Below, piece after piece: positions 25,985 through 33,632 of a stretch of 64,000 nt of DNA. The translations under genes were made by a program, and so were the position numbers. The stretch comes from Winogradskyella costae (lineage in GTDB: Bacteria > Bacteroidota > Bacteroidia > Flavobacteriales > Flavobacteriaceae), in the NCBI RefSeq assembly GCF_013403865.1, contig NZ_JABFDK010000002.1, positions 186,001 through 250,000 on the forward strand, in the 5' to 3' direction. Below the pieces are notes generated by a model that saw only the letters and a program-made list of their open reading frames with translations, ran no database searches and was not told the DNA's origin. How positions within the stretch are numbered: the stretch's first letter is position 1; every line of letters begins with the position of its first letter.

Positions 25985-26338
25985 CTAATAAAAATACTGC
26001 TCACTAGTAATCTTCCCATCAATCACTTCGTAAACGCAAACTTCTTGTGTTTTTTGTCTGCCTTTATCTTTAAAAGTGCAATCGAAATCCATTTTAGCGG
26101 TAAAAAAGTTTCCGGCTACAAGAGGATTGCTAACACTACTTGCATGAATGTGTTCTACGTTGTCTATCCATGTTTTACTCTTCTGCCAAACATTGTGTTT
26201 TCCAATTATAACATCTCCGGGCGTTCCTGGCATCTCTTTACTAATGACATTATCAGCATAAAGCTCGTTAATGCATTCTAGGTTTTGACCTTTCTCACAC
26301 ATTTCTTTCCATTTTTTTGCAACTCCCCAAGTATTCAT
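25985..26338 (-). CDS. SnoaL-like / NTF2-fold protein
   Basis: The protein has 117 residues. The pattern of an N-terminal helix (VAKKWKEMCEKG), INELYADNVISKEMPG, GKHNVWQKSKTWIDNV and a closing beta-sheet (QEVCVYEVIDGKITSEQYFY) is that of the SnoaL-like branch of the NTF2 fold. This cone-shaped pocket is used by polyketide cyclases, isomerases and many proteins of unknown role. It has no signal peptide. It is monocistronic, convergent with murA. Substrate cannot be deduced. Confidence 0.8.
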   Translation of the reverse strand: MNTWGVAKKWKEMCEKGQNLECINELYADNVISKEMPGTPGDVIIGKHNVWQKSKTWIDNVEHIHASSVSNPLVAGNFFTAKMDFDCTFKDKGRQKTQEVCVYEVIDGKITSEQYFY

Positions 26339-26428
26339 AATATTTCAATTTTTGATTAGTGCTTTAAAGTTAAGAAAAGTTTATTGTCTTTAATGAATTA
26401 AGGTTTTGGATCTTTAATTGTTCAACAT

Positions 26429-26459
26429 AAAAAAGCTCTGATGACTAATCAGAGCTTTT
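26429..26459 (-). terminator. Terminator at the end of the photolyase operon
   Basis: AAAAGCTCTGAT (26431-26442) and ATCAGAGCTTTT (26448-26459) form a perfect 12-bp stem with a 5-nt loop. On the minus strand it runs into T (A at 26429-26434). It lies 112 bp after the photolyase stop and may also act on plus-strand transcripts. Confidence 0.88.
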
Positions 26460-26570
26460 AAAATTGTTTATTGAAATGGTTATTTCAGTTAAGACGTTAA
26501 CTATCTTATATATAGCAACGCTAATTATTTGGTTTTATTTGAGTTAAACTCAATTATTTTTCAATTTAAA

Positions 26571-27875
26571 TTAATTCAGAGCAGTTTTGTAGGTTTCTAA
26601 ACAGCGTTCCCTTGCCGTTTTATGATCGACCATTGGTTGTGGATAGGTGAGTTCTTGGTAGTCTGGAACCCATTGCTTTATGTAGTTGTGATTCTTATCA
26701 AATTTCTGAATTTGAGTAGTAGGATTAAAAATTCTAAAATACGGTGCGGCATCCACCCCGCAACCTGCGACCCATTGCCAATTACCAACATTGCTGGCCA
26801 TATCGTAATCGTGTAATTTCTCTGCGAAATAGGCTTCTCCCCATCTCCAATCAATTAGTAAATGTTTACATAAAAAGCTACCAACAAGCATGCGTACTCT
26901 ATTGTGCATAAATCCCGTTTCATTTAACTGTCGCATACCTGCATCTACTAATGGGTAACCGGTTTTACCTTCGCACCATGTATTAAATTCCTCCTCGTTA
27001 TTACGCCATTCAATTCTGTCGTATTTTGGTTTAAAAGCTTGGTCTGTGGTTTGTGGGAAATGCCATAGAATTTGCATGAAAAATTCGCGCCAAATTAATT
27101 CTTGCCAAAATATTTCATTTTGTTCTGCAATTGCTTTTTTTACCATTTTACGAATGCTAACGGTTCCAAATCGTAAGTGCGGACCTAAATGCGATGTGGA
27201 GTCTTTTGCAGGGAAATTTCGTGTGGCTTCATAATCTTGAATGAGCGTAGGAGTAACCTCATAATCTGTAATATCTTGATTTGATTTTTTAAAACCAATA
27301 TCTGATAAACTAAGATTAGGCAGTTTACTATGGGTAATTAAATTATTTAAATACGCGTTTGTATAATAAATTTCTAATTTCGAAGTTTGAAACTTTTCTT
27401 TCCAAGTGCGCATATAAGGTGTATAAACCAAATACGGCTTTCCATCTTTTTTTACGACCTCTTTCTTTTCAAAAATAACTTGGTCTTTAAATGTTTTGAA
27501 TGCAATAGTGTGCTTTTCTAAAAGCGTTTTAATGTTAGTATCGCGTTCTGTAGCATAAGGCTCATAATCGTGATTGGTGTAAACCGTTTCAATGTCGTAA
27601 TTTTCTATTAACTGTTTAAAAACGGCTTCAGGTTTACCATAAAATAGAGCGATACTACTTTCGTGTTCATCTTGTAATTTTTGCCTCATATTTTGAAGCG
27701 TTTGATGAATAAATGTGACGCGTGCATCATTTTTAGGTAAACGCTCTAATATTTCAGTATCGAATATAAAAATTGGAAGCACCCGATGGTGTCCTTTAAG
27801 TGCTTCATAAAAACCAAGATTATCATCTAATCTTAAGTCTCTTCTAAACCAAAATATGTTTGTTTTTTTACTCAT
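26571..27875 (-). CDS. phrB: Deoxyribodipyrimidine photolyase (CPD class I-type)
   Basis: The protein has 434 residues. Residues 1-130 are the antenna-binding alpha/beta domain (NIFWFRRDLRLDDN). The rest is the FAD-binding helical domain, with WQELIWREFFMQIL, EGKTGYPLVDAGMRQL, TGFMHNRVRMLVGSFL, DWRWGEAYFAEKL, YDMASNVGNWQWVAG and RIFNP. The asparagine in SNVGNWQW and the conserved Trp residues fit a repair-active enzyme. It uses blue light to split cyclobutane pyrimidine dimers, with a second chromophore bound at the N-terminal domain. It is the last gene of a minus-strand operon, just before the terminator at 26429-26459. Two more photolyase relatives lie 4-7 kb upstream in the same cluster. 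Confidence 0.95.
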   Translation of the reverse strand: MSKKTNIFWFRRDLRLDDNLGFYEALKGHHRVLPIFIFDTEILERLPKNDARVTFIHQTLQNMRQKLQDEHESSIALFYGKPEAVFKQLIENYDIETVYTNHDYEPYATERDTNIKTLLEKHTIAFKTFKDQVIFEKKEVVKKDGKPYLVYTPYMRTWKEKFQTSKLEIYYTNAYLNNLITHSKLPNLSLSDIGFKKSNQDITDYEVTPTLIQDYEATRNFPAKDSTSHLGPHLRFGTVSIRKMVKKAIAEQNEIFWQELIWREFFMQILWHFPQTTDQAFKPKYDRIEWRNNEEEFNTWCEGKTGYPLVDAGMRQLNETGFMHNRVRMLVGSFLCKHLLIDWRWGEAYFAEKLHDYDMASNVGNWQWVAGCGVDAAPYFRIFNPTTQIQKFDKNHNYIKQWVPDYQELTYPQPMVDHKTARERCLETYKTALN

Positions 27876-27924
27876 TTAACATGTGGGTTTCATTGCTGAT
27901 GGATTGCTGAAGGTGTCCTTGTTA

Positions 27925-28392
27925 TTACTTATGATACGTTCCAAATAAGGCCTCTAATTTTTTCGTTCTATAATTAAAAATTTCTTCCAATTTTGGTTTT
28001 ACTATAAGTGGATGAACAAGTTGCCCTAAAATTCCCATGGGTACTTTATAATCTATAATATCTTCCATTTCCACGCCACCTTCAATTTCTTTTATAAAAT
28101 GCTTATGATGCCAAAGTGCATACGGGCCAAAGCGCTGTTCATCTACAAAATACTCAAGATCTTTTACATGAGTAATTTCTGTCACCCATTTCGTTTTTAT
28201 CCCTAAAACAGGCGTGACGATATATTGAATAATTTGTCCTGGGAACATTGGTCTATCTGCACCAGACAGAATATTAAATCCCATATAATCTGGTGTAATG
28301 GTTTTTAAATTCGCAGGGCTAGATAAAAACTCCCAAGCTTGTTCAACTGAAATAGGAAGCTTTTGTTTTTTGTGTAAGGTGTATATTTTCAT
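27925..28392 (-). CDS. SRPBCC-family ligand-binding protein
   Basis: The protein has 155 residues and makes up one SRPBCC (START-like) domain: LPISVEQAWEFLSSPANLKTITPDYMGFNI, then VTEITHVKDLEYFVDEQRFGPYALWHHKHFIKE and VPMGILGQLVHPLIVKPKLEEIFNYR. This subgroup is often annotated as a cell-division inhibitor or cyclase-type SRPBCC protein and is regularly found with SDR and photolyase genes in light-stress clusters. A pocket for a hydrophobic ligand is expected, but which one is unknown. It lies 49 bp upstream of the photolyase gene. Confidence 0.85.
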   Translation of the reverse strand: MKIYTLHKKQKLPISVEQAWEFLSSPANLKTITPDYMGFNILSGADRPMFPGQIIQYIVTPVLGIKTKWVTEITHVKDLEYFVDEQRFGPYALWHHKHFIKEIEGGVEMEDIIDYKVPMGILGQLVHPLIVKPKLEEIFNYRTKKLEALFGTYHK

Positions 28393-28491
28393 AATGTATT
28401 ATGTATATTCAAAATGAACGATGACTCATTAGATAAAATGTAACGAAAAAAATTGAGCAATACTCAAACTTTATAATTCTGAAAAATCTAA

Positions 28492-28956
28492 CTAATTGTA
28501 AATAACAACATAGCCATTTAAAGAAGTGGCGATGCAAAGCCAAATAATATAGGGAAGCAATAGATATTTTAATCGACTTAATCTATCATCTCCAAAGGTG
28601 ATAAAGAAGTAAATGATTACCAGCGTCAACAAAATAATATTAACTAAGGCTAGATTTATGAGGTGCTGATTAAAAAATAAATAATTCCAACTTACATTCA
28701 ACACAAAAGCCATGATGTAAATGCCTATCACAATTTTAGAGTTTCGAATTGTAAATAAGTAACTTAGATATGCCGAAAAACAAATCATAATCAGGGTCCA
28801 AGTCGCTCCAAAAACCCAACCGGGCGGTGTCCAAGGCGCTTTGTTTAAATTAGAATACCACTCTCCGGTAACTGCATCACCCATAAACCAATTTCCAAGG
28901 GCGAGCCCGCCAAAATTAATAAAAAGAAACAGTATGAAAAGGTATATTTTTTTCAA
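28492..28956 (-). CDS. tspO: TspO/MBR family tryptophan-rich membrane protein
   Basis: The protein has five membrane segments and the TspO signatures WYSNLNKAPWTPPGWVFGATWT and SWNYLFFNQHL. TspO proteins bind porphyrins and related tetrapyrroles and take part in photo-oxidative stress responses. I chose the TTG at 28956, giving 154 residues (first residues read as MKKIYLF). The ATG at 28992 would add 12 residues and overlap the preceding small gene by 29 nt. TTG matches the usual TspO N-terminus, just before the first hydrophobic helix; it is about 80% likely. Its place beside photolyase genes fits control of light-generated radicals. Confidence 0.9.
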   Translation of the reverse strand: MKKIYLFILFLFINFGGLALGNWFMGDAVTGEWYSNLNKAPWTPPGWVFGATWTLIMICFSAYLSYLFTIRNSKIVIGIYIMAFVLNVSWNYLFFNQHLINLALVNIILLTLVIIYFFITFGDDRLSRLKYLLLPYIIWLCIATSLNGYVVIYN

Positions 28957-28963
28957 CGTACAA

Positions 28964-29128
28964 TTATTTAAATTTATCAATTTTATTAGCAATTAATTGA
29001 GCTTCAGCATATTTTTTATCACTTTCAGCTCTGTTCGTTGTCGAAAGCTTATGCCAATCTGCCATTAATTTTTCATATTTCTTTTGAAGTTTTTCGACCT
29101 CAGATAATTTTTTAAATAGTCCGAACAT
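28964..29128 (-). CDS. Lacal_2735 family small protein
   Basis: The protein has 54 residues, on the minus strand from ATG 29128 to TAA 28964. It starts MFGLFKKLSEVEKLQKKYEK and continues with LSTTNRAESDKKYAEAQ, which matches the small Flavobacteriia family called Lacal_2735. It is helical and charged, without a membrane segment. Function is unknown; the family repeatedly appears in photolyase/stress clusters. It begins 6 bp after the glutathione peroxidase stop and runs into the start of tspO, so it belongs to the same operon. Confidence 0.85.
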   Translation of the reverse strand: MFGLFKKLSEVEKLQKKYEKLMADWHKLSTTNRAESDKKYAEAQLIANKIDKFK

Positions 29129-29134
29129 AGCGAT

Positions 29135-29623
29135 TTAATTTAAATATTTTAGTAATCTAGAACTCATAGGACTTGTAATAGAATAGTAGTAATCTAAAAA
29201 TTGACCATTTTCATCTATTAAGTATTTCTGAAAATTCCATTTTACGGTAGAATTCTGCTTACCGTTTTTACATTTTTGAGTTAGCCAAGCATATAGAGGA
29301 TGTTGATTCTCTCCCTTGACGGCAATCTTTTCTGTGATTAAAAATGTGATACTATAGTTGGTTTTACAAAATGCTTGTATCTCATGAGGTTGTCCTGGTT
29401 CTTGTTTACCAAACTGATTACAAGGCACACCAATAATCACTAATGTATCTTTATAAGTGTCTTGTAAATTTTGTAAATCTCTATATTGAGATGTAAATCC
29501 GCATCTGGACGCGACATTTACAATTAGGATTTTTTTACCCTGAAATTGTTGTAGGTCTATAATATTTCCTTGTAAGCTGTTGATTTTTATACCGTAAAGT
29601 GGTTGTATTGCTATCGTCATCAT
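29135..29623 (-). CDS. Glutathione peroxidase-family thiol peroxidase
   Basis: The protein has 162 residues, the family's normal size. The peroxidatic cysteine is C41 in VASRCGFTSQY. The tetrad partners lie in GVPCNQFGKQEPG (Gln) and VKWNFQKYLID (Trp, Asn). There is no selenocysteine. Bacterial members of this type generally use thioredoxin rather than glutathione to reduce lipid or hydrogen peroxides. The cluster position, between an SDR and Lacal_2735 within a photolyase operon, points to detoxifying light-induced peroxides. The start ATG ATG at 29623 offers two adjacent choices. Confidence 0.93.
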   Translation of the reverse strand: MMTIAIQPLYGIKINSLQGNIIDLQQFQGKKILIVNVASRCGFTSQYRDLQNLQDTYKDTLVIIGVPCNQFGKQEPGQPHEIQAFCKTNYSITFLITEKIAVKGENQHPLYAWLTQKCKNGKQNSTVKWNFQKYLIDENGQFLDYYYSITSPMSSRLLKYLN

Positions 29624-29672
29624 TTTGTTAAGCTGTTAATGATAAATCTAATGGCCTTAAGAAAAACTAATG

Positions 29673-30359
29673 CTACAATTTGAAACTTACAATACCACAA
29701 TCCATTTCAAATATTTGACCTGATAGCGATGCTGCCTTTTCAGACAATAAAAATGCAGCCATGCCAGCAACTTCTTCTGGTTGCAAATACTTCTTAAGCG
29801 GATGGCGCTCATTCATGTTTTCAATCATACGTTCGTTACGTAATAATTTTGAAGCCAATTCTGTATTAGTTACCGTAGGTGCTATGGCATTAACTCTTAT
29901 TAGAGGTGCTAATTCTGCGCCTAAGGATTTAGTTAAGCCTTCAACTGCCGATTTTGAAGCAGCCACACTAGCGTGGTATGGCATACCTAGTTTCGCTGCA
30001 ACTGTACTAAAAAGTACAATTGAGGGGTGTTTCCCATTTTTTAAAGCGGGTATATATTTCTGAATCGCTTTAACAGCTCCTATAACATTAATTTCAAAGT
30101 CATCTTTAAAATCCTCTACTGTTAAGCGATTAATTGGCTTTAGGTTAATGCTTCCCGGACAATACACTAAGCCGTCTGCAGCTTCTATATCTGGTAATTC
30201 ATCTGTTAAAATATCGCAGCTGTAATGTTTTAAATTTGGATGCGATTCTTCTGGTGTGGTTCTACTGATGTTTATAATCTCATCATAAAAAGAAAGCAAA
30301 GCTATAACAATTGCTTTGCCAATACCTTTGCTTCCTCCAATCACTATTAACCTCTTCAT
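29673..30359 (-). CDS. Short-chain dehydrogenase/reductase-like protein lacking the catalytic Tyr
   Basis: The protein has 228 residues with a Rossmann fold. The dinucleotide motif is GGSKGIGKAIV (residues 8-18), followed by CDI and the NVIGAV helix. The active-site loop reads STVAAKLGMPYHASVAASKSAV. In canonical enzymes a Tyr stands four residues before the Lys (YxxxK); here K136 is kept but that position is V132 (codon GTG). The nearest Tyr is Y128. Classic SDR chemistry is therefore doubtful; a variant mechanism or a binding role is more likely. It is in an operon with FolE, Gpx and TspO. Confidence 0.88.
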   Translation of the reverse strand: MKRLIVIGGSKGIGKAIVIALLSFYDEIINISRTTPEESHPNLKHYSCDILTDELPDIEAADGLVYCPGSINLKPINRLTVEDFKDDFEINVIGAVKAIQKYIPALKNGKHPSIVLFSTVAAKLGMPYHASVAASKSAVEGLTKSLGAELAPLIRVNAIAPTVTNTELASKLLRNERMIENMNERHPLKKYLQPEEVAGMAAFLLSEKAASLSGQIFEMDCGIVSFKL

Positions 30360-30365
30360 AAACTA

Positions 30366-30596
30366 TTATGAGGTAGCAGTTAAAGGTCGTCCCTTTAAGC
30401 GTTTTTCTATTTTTTGCTTTATCACTGTCAGACGTTTCATTAAGTCCATAAGTTTAGCATCTTTCTTTTCTTTATATATTTCGTTGACTTCTAGAATAAG
30501 ATCTTTAGCTTCCCTAGCTGCCATAATTCTGTCACTTGTTGTTTTAAAAGAAAACTTTCTGTTTTCAAATTCTATAGCTTTTTCTACTGTTTCCAT
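30366..30596 (-). CDS. Small helical protein of unknown function
   Basis: The protein has 76 residues, charged and wholly helical by composition, without cysteines or membrane segments. It opens METVEKAIEFENRKFSFKTT and contains AAREAKDLILEVNEIYKEKKD, a pattern with heptad-like spacing. It fits tightly between folE (3 bp) and the SDR gene (6 bp), so it is a genuine operon member. I do not recognise the family; small helical proteins recur in light-stress clusters. Confidence 0.7.
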   Translation of the reverse strand: METVEKAIEFENRKFSFKTTSDRIMAAREAKDLILEVNEIYKEKKDAKLMDLMKRLTVIKQKIEKRLKGRPLTATS

Positions 30597-30599
30597 AGT

Positions 30600-31283
30600 T
30601 TAATTGTTTATATAGTTTTGTAATTCTACGATTTTTGAAGCGGTATTAAATTCGCCTCCATAATACGATGTTACTGTAGTAGAGGTGTCATCTTGAATAC
30701 CTCTTGAAGATACGCATAAATGCTTAGCGTCTATTATTACAGCAACATCATCGGTTTCTAATACCATTTTAAGTTCGTTTGCAATTTGGTTTGTTAAACG
30801 CTCTTGTACTTGCGGGCGCTTGGCGTAATATTGAACTATTCGATTTAATTTTGAAAGTCCAATAACTTTTCCAGATGATTTATAAGCGATATGTGCTTTT
30901 CCTATGATAGGCACAAAATGATGCTCACAATTAGAGTAGAACGTAATATTTTTTTCTACTAGCATCTGATTATATTGGTATTTATTTTCAAAAAGCGCGA
31001 CTTGAGGTTTATTCTCAGGATCTAAACCTGAAAATATTTCTTCAACATACATCTTTGCTACGCGATCTGGTGTGCCTTGAAGAGAATCATCTGTTAAATC
31101 AAGACCCAAAACATCCATTATTTCCGAAAATAAAATTGAAATGCGTTCTTTTTTTTCTGTGTTAGACATTTCAAAAGCACTTGCTTTCATGGGTGTGTCT
31201 AAACCTGTAAATAAATGGTCGTCGCCTATGTCATCAATGCTTAGTTTATGACCATTTGTTTTGGATATTTTTTCTGTAATCAT
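30600..31283 (-). CDS. folE: GTP cyclohydrolase I
   Basis: The protein has 227 residues. The zinc and active-site motifs are NCEHHFVPIIGKAHIAY, followed by GLSKLNRIVQYYAKRPQVQERL and HLCVSSRGIQD. Cys and His ligands are all present. It converts GTP to 7,8-dihydroneopterin triphosphate, the first step of folate and pterin synthesis. In this operon it probably supplies pterin/folate for the photolyase antenna or a pterin-based protectant, an inference from neighbours. The first 40 residues are a non-conserved extension; a shorter start is possible. Confidence 0.95.
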   Translation of the reverse strand: MITEKISKTNGHKLSIDDIGDDHLFTGLDTPMKASAFEMSNTEKKERISILFSEIMDVLGLDLTDDSLQGTPDRVAKMYVEEIFSGLDPENKPQVALFENKYQYNQMLVEKNITFYSNCEHHFVPIIGKAHIAYKSSGKVIGLSKLNRIVQYYAKRPQVQERLTNQIANELKMVLETDDVAVIIDAKHLCVSSRGIQDDTSTTVTSYYGGEFNTASKIVELQNYINN

Positions 31284-31338
31284 AGAGTCTTTTTAATGTG
31301 CTGTCTTTAAGTACTCCAAACTTAAATCAAAGCACGTG

Positions 31339-31611
31339 TTAACGTTTTGAAATAGAGTTGTTTGTTATTGTTCTTTGTCTAGAGCATTTAAATCTGCCTT
31401 CGTCAAACGTTCTTTTTTTACTATGTTTAGTTGCTCTGCCTTGCACTCTGGCTCTCCACAATCTAAAACTGCTAGGCTTTAATTCTCTTCGCATTAAATT
31501 AATAACCTCTTGTTCTTTTAATTTAAATTGAAAGGTAATAGCGTCAAACGGTGTTCTGTCTTCCCAAGCCATTTCAATAATTCTGTCAATGTCTTTAAGT
31601 TCTAAATTCAT
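31339..31611 (-). CDS. TIGR03643 family protein
   Basis: The protein has 90 residues. It belongs to a small family I know as TIGR03643: LKDIDRIIEMAWEDRTPFDAITFQFKLKEQEVINLMRRELKPSSFRLWRARVQGRATKH. The central helix-turn-helix-like segment and the basic tail (KKRTFDEGRFKCSRQR) suggest nucleic-acid binding. Family members are found beside cryptochrome/photolyase genes. Its start overlaps the end of the preceding gene by 4 nt, so the two are coupled. The function is not known. Confidence 0.82.
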   Translation of the reverse strand: MNLELKDIDRIIEMAWEDRTPFDAITFQFKLKEQEVINLMRRELKPSSFRLWRARVQGRATKHSKKRTFDEGRFKCSRQRTITNNSISKR

Positions 31612-32039
31612 AGTCCTTGAGGCCTGGCGTAAAGCATATCATACTTTACTTTTTCATCTATTAACTTATCAAAAAACTTTTTGTTTTCTTTAAAAGTTTT
31701 ATTTGCTCTAAAGTGCACAAATTTTCCTTGTGCATGTATACTAGATCCATTGATTTTATATATAACGAGATGGTAATAAGGAATAACCCAAGTAAAATTT
31801 TTCAATCGTTTATTAATCCTTATTAGAATTCCTTTAGGTCTCAATTCAATATTTCCATAATTATAATCTGAAACTACATTCATCATTGATTCCATATTCG
31901 GACTCACCTTATCAATAATCATACGCTTAGAACCTACACCTTTCATTTTCAACTTCTGTACCAAACTAAAAGAACTGCCAACTAAGTCTGTAATAATCTC
32001 TTTGTGTTCGGTATTATAATGTGTAGTGTTTAATATCAT
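31608..32039 (-). CDS. Conserved hypothetical protein, first gene of photolyase operon 2
   Basis: The protein has 143 residues, basic, with beta strands in the middle (GILIRINKRLKNFTWVIPYYHLVIYKI) and charged helices at the end. No family is recognised and no metal or catalytic motif is evident. Its start is 8 nt after a perfect TATATTTG -7 box (32054-32047), so the leader would be very short, close to leaderless. It is the first gene of the operon that runs through TIGR03643, folE and on to the photolyase. Confidence 0.65.
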   Translation of the reverse strand: MILNTTHYNTEHKEIITDLVGSSFSLVQKLKMKGVGSKRMIIDKVSPNMESMMNVVSDYNYGNIELRPKGILIRINKRLKNFTWVIPYYHLVIYKINGSSIHAQGKFVHFRANKTFKENKKFFDKLIDEKVKYDMLYARPQGL

Positions 32040-32046
32040 AGCTTCT

Positions 32047-32099
32047 CAAATATACAAAATGTTTAACTATTTAGGTATATTGTTAAACGAAAATTAACA
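32047..32099 (-). promoter_or_regulatory. Promoter and 40-bp shared operator of operon 2
   Basis: The 40-bp motif at 32060-32099 starts TGTTTAACTATTT on the plus strand and continues to GTTAAAC and TTAACA, with an inverted pair TGTTTAAC/GTTAAAC. On the minus strand a 5-nt spacer leads to TATATTTG (32054-32047). The motif matches that at 39329-39368 in 32 of 40 positions, and the distance to the -7 box is the same. No TTTG -33 is present at about 19 nt, which points to activator control. Confidence 0.75.
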
Positions 32100-32138
32100 G
32101 ATAATTATGACAATAAATTTAGTTTAAAAGGGTGTGTG

Positions 32139-33632
32139 CTAATCATTTCTTAACATTCTCCTTCGGTCTTGTATAGTATGTCGCTTTAATGTTCTATAAC
32201 TTTCACTTAAGACTTCTGGATCCTTTTTCATGTTCCAAAGAATATCACTAGCACGTTTGCGATTTTCCTTTACATCTACTATAGGTAGTGGGTAATCTTG
32301 ACCTAGCTTAAAGTTGTAAAACCCTTGTTCCATTTGCGTCATTAGGTAAGGTTCGTGTATAAAAGCGGTATCTAGTTGTGCTAATTCTGGCACCCATTTT
32401 TTTATGAAGATGGCATCAGGATCATGTTTTAATCCATTTAATATTGGGTTATAAATTCTTAAGTTATTAATACCTGTTTCGCCGGCTTGCATCTGTAATT
32501 GCGGAAAATGAATACCAGGTTCAAAATCTAAAAATTGCTGTGATAAATGCGTGGTTGCCGCCTGCCAAGGTTGCCATAGTATATGTGTAAAAAAAGATGC
32601 CAACATGGCACGCATTCTAAAATTTACGTAACCTGTTTCAATCAAACACCGCATACTCGCATCCACTAATGGAAATCCGGTTTGACCTTCTCTCCACGCT
32701 TTTCGATAACTTTCAGATACGCCTTTTTTTAATTTATGGTAGCCTTTATTGACGCTGGCATTTTCCATAGTGTGTTCCATTTCAAATTTTTGAATAAAAT
32801 GAGCTTGCCAGCGCAACCGAGATATAAATGCCCCAATGTGAAATTTGTCGTTTGTTTCTGAGTTTAATTCTTGTGCTTTTTGAAATACTTGCCTTATTGA
32901 TAAGTTTCCCCAAGCGATGTAGGGTGAAATTCTACTACAGCTACTTCTTGAAGCTTCGGTTTTTGAAATATCCCTCATATACGTTTTATGTCTGCCTTCA
33001 ATAAATGAATTTACATATTTGCATCCTGTAGTTGTACCTCCTTTTTGAAATTTTGAAATTGTTGGCGTAACTAAATTAGTTACCGAAAATATCTTTTCTA
33101 AGTCTTCAATCTTAGAGAGATTCAATAATTGGTGTTCTGAAGGTTGGAAGACTTCGAGAGGCTGAGTCATGTAATCTTCCCAATTTTCAAACCAATTATC
33201 TCGGTTTACTAAACCGCGTTCTACACCATTGTTTTTAGATTCCTTCCATTTTATAAAATTATTTCGGCAATACCGCGTAAACTCTTTGTCTCTATTGTAA
33301 GTGACTAACAAACCGGTTTCTGTATGCGAAAAAATAGTATCAATTTTGTAGAATTCTTGTAACAGATTAAAAGTGCTTGTAATGTCGCTAGTAACAGTTA
33401 GTACCTTAGAGTGGTATACTGAAAGTTGTCTATTTATATCTTGTAAGGACTCTTTAATGAAATTAAAATGACGCTCACTGTAATGCGCGTTGTTTAATAT
33501 TAAGTGCTCAAAAACGTATAGGATTAGGGTGCGTTTACCACATGATAAGGCGCTTGAAATCGCTTCGTTATCCTGAAGTCTTAAATCGCGTTTAAGCCAA
33601 ATTACATTTATATGCTCTCTGTTAGTATTCAT
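32139..33632 (-). CDS. Cryptochrome/photolyase family protein
   Basis: The protein has 497 residues. The N-terminal domain starts NVIWLKRDLRLQDNEAIS and binds the antenna cofactor. The FAD-binding domain carries SRISPYIAWGNLSIRQ, EGQTGFPLVDASMRCLIETG, VNFRMRAMLASFFTH, then HFPQLQMQAGETGINNLRIYNP. The last motif differs from the SNVGNWQW of CPD photolyase, replacing the DNA-contact tip with a Gly/Thr-rich sequence. This fits a cryptochrome-like or DASH-like subgroup. DNA-repair or signalling activity cannot be decided. Its start overlaps the neighbouring FeS-type gene by 11 nt. Confidence 0.88.
   Translation of the reverse strand: MNTNREHINVIWLKRDLRLQDNEAISSALSCGKRTLILYVFEHLILNNAHYSERHFNFIKESLQDINRQLSVYHSKVLTVTSDITSTFNLLQEFYKIDTIFSHTETGLLVTYNRDKEFTRYCRNNFIKWKESKNNGVERGLVNRDNWFENWEDYMTQPLEVFQPSEHQLLNLSKIEDLEKIFSVTNLVTPTISKFQKGGTTTGCKYVNSFIEGRHKTYMRDISKTEASRSSCSRISPYIAWGNLSIRQVFQKAQELNSETNDKFHIGAFISRLRWQAHFIQKFEMEHTMENASVNKGYHKLKKGVSESYRKAWREGQTGFPLVDASMRCLIETGYVNFRMRAMLASFFTHILWQPWQAATTHLSQQFLDFEPGIHFPQLQMQAGETGINNLRIYNPILNGLKHDPDAIFIKKWVPELAQLDTAFIHEPYLMTQMEQGFYNFKLGQDYPLPIVDVKENRKRASDILWNMKKDPEVLSESYRTLKRHTIQDRRRMLRND

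Noticed and set aside
29761-30063. Plus-strand frame of 100 codons opposite the SDR gene
   Set aside because: It lies wholly inside the SDR gene, which has clear motifs, so it is a shadow frame.
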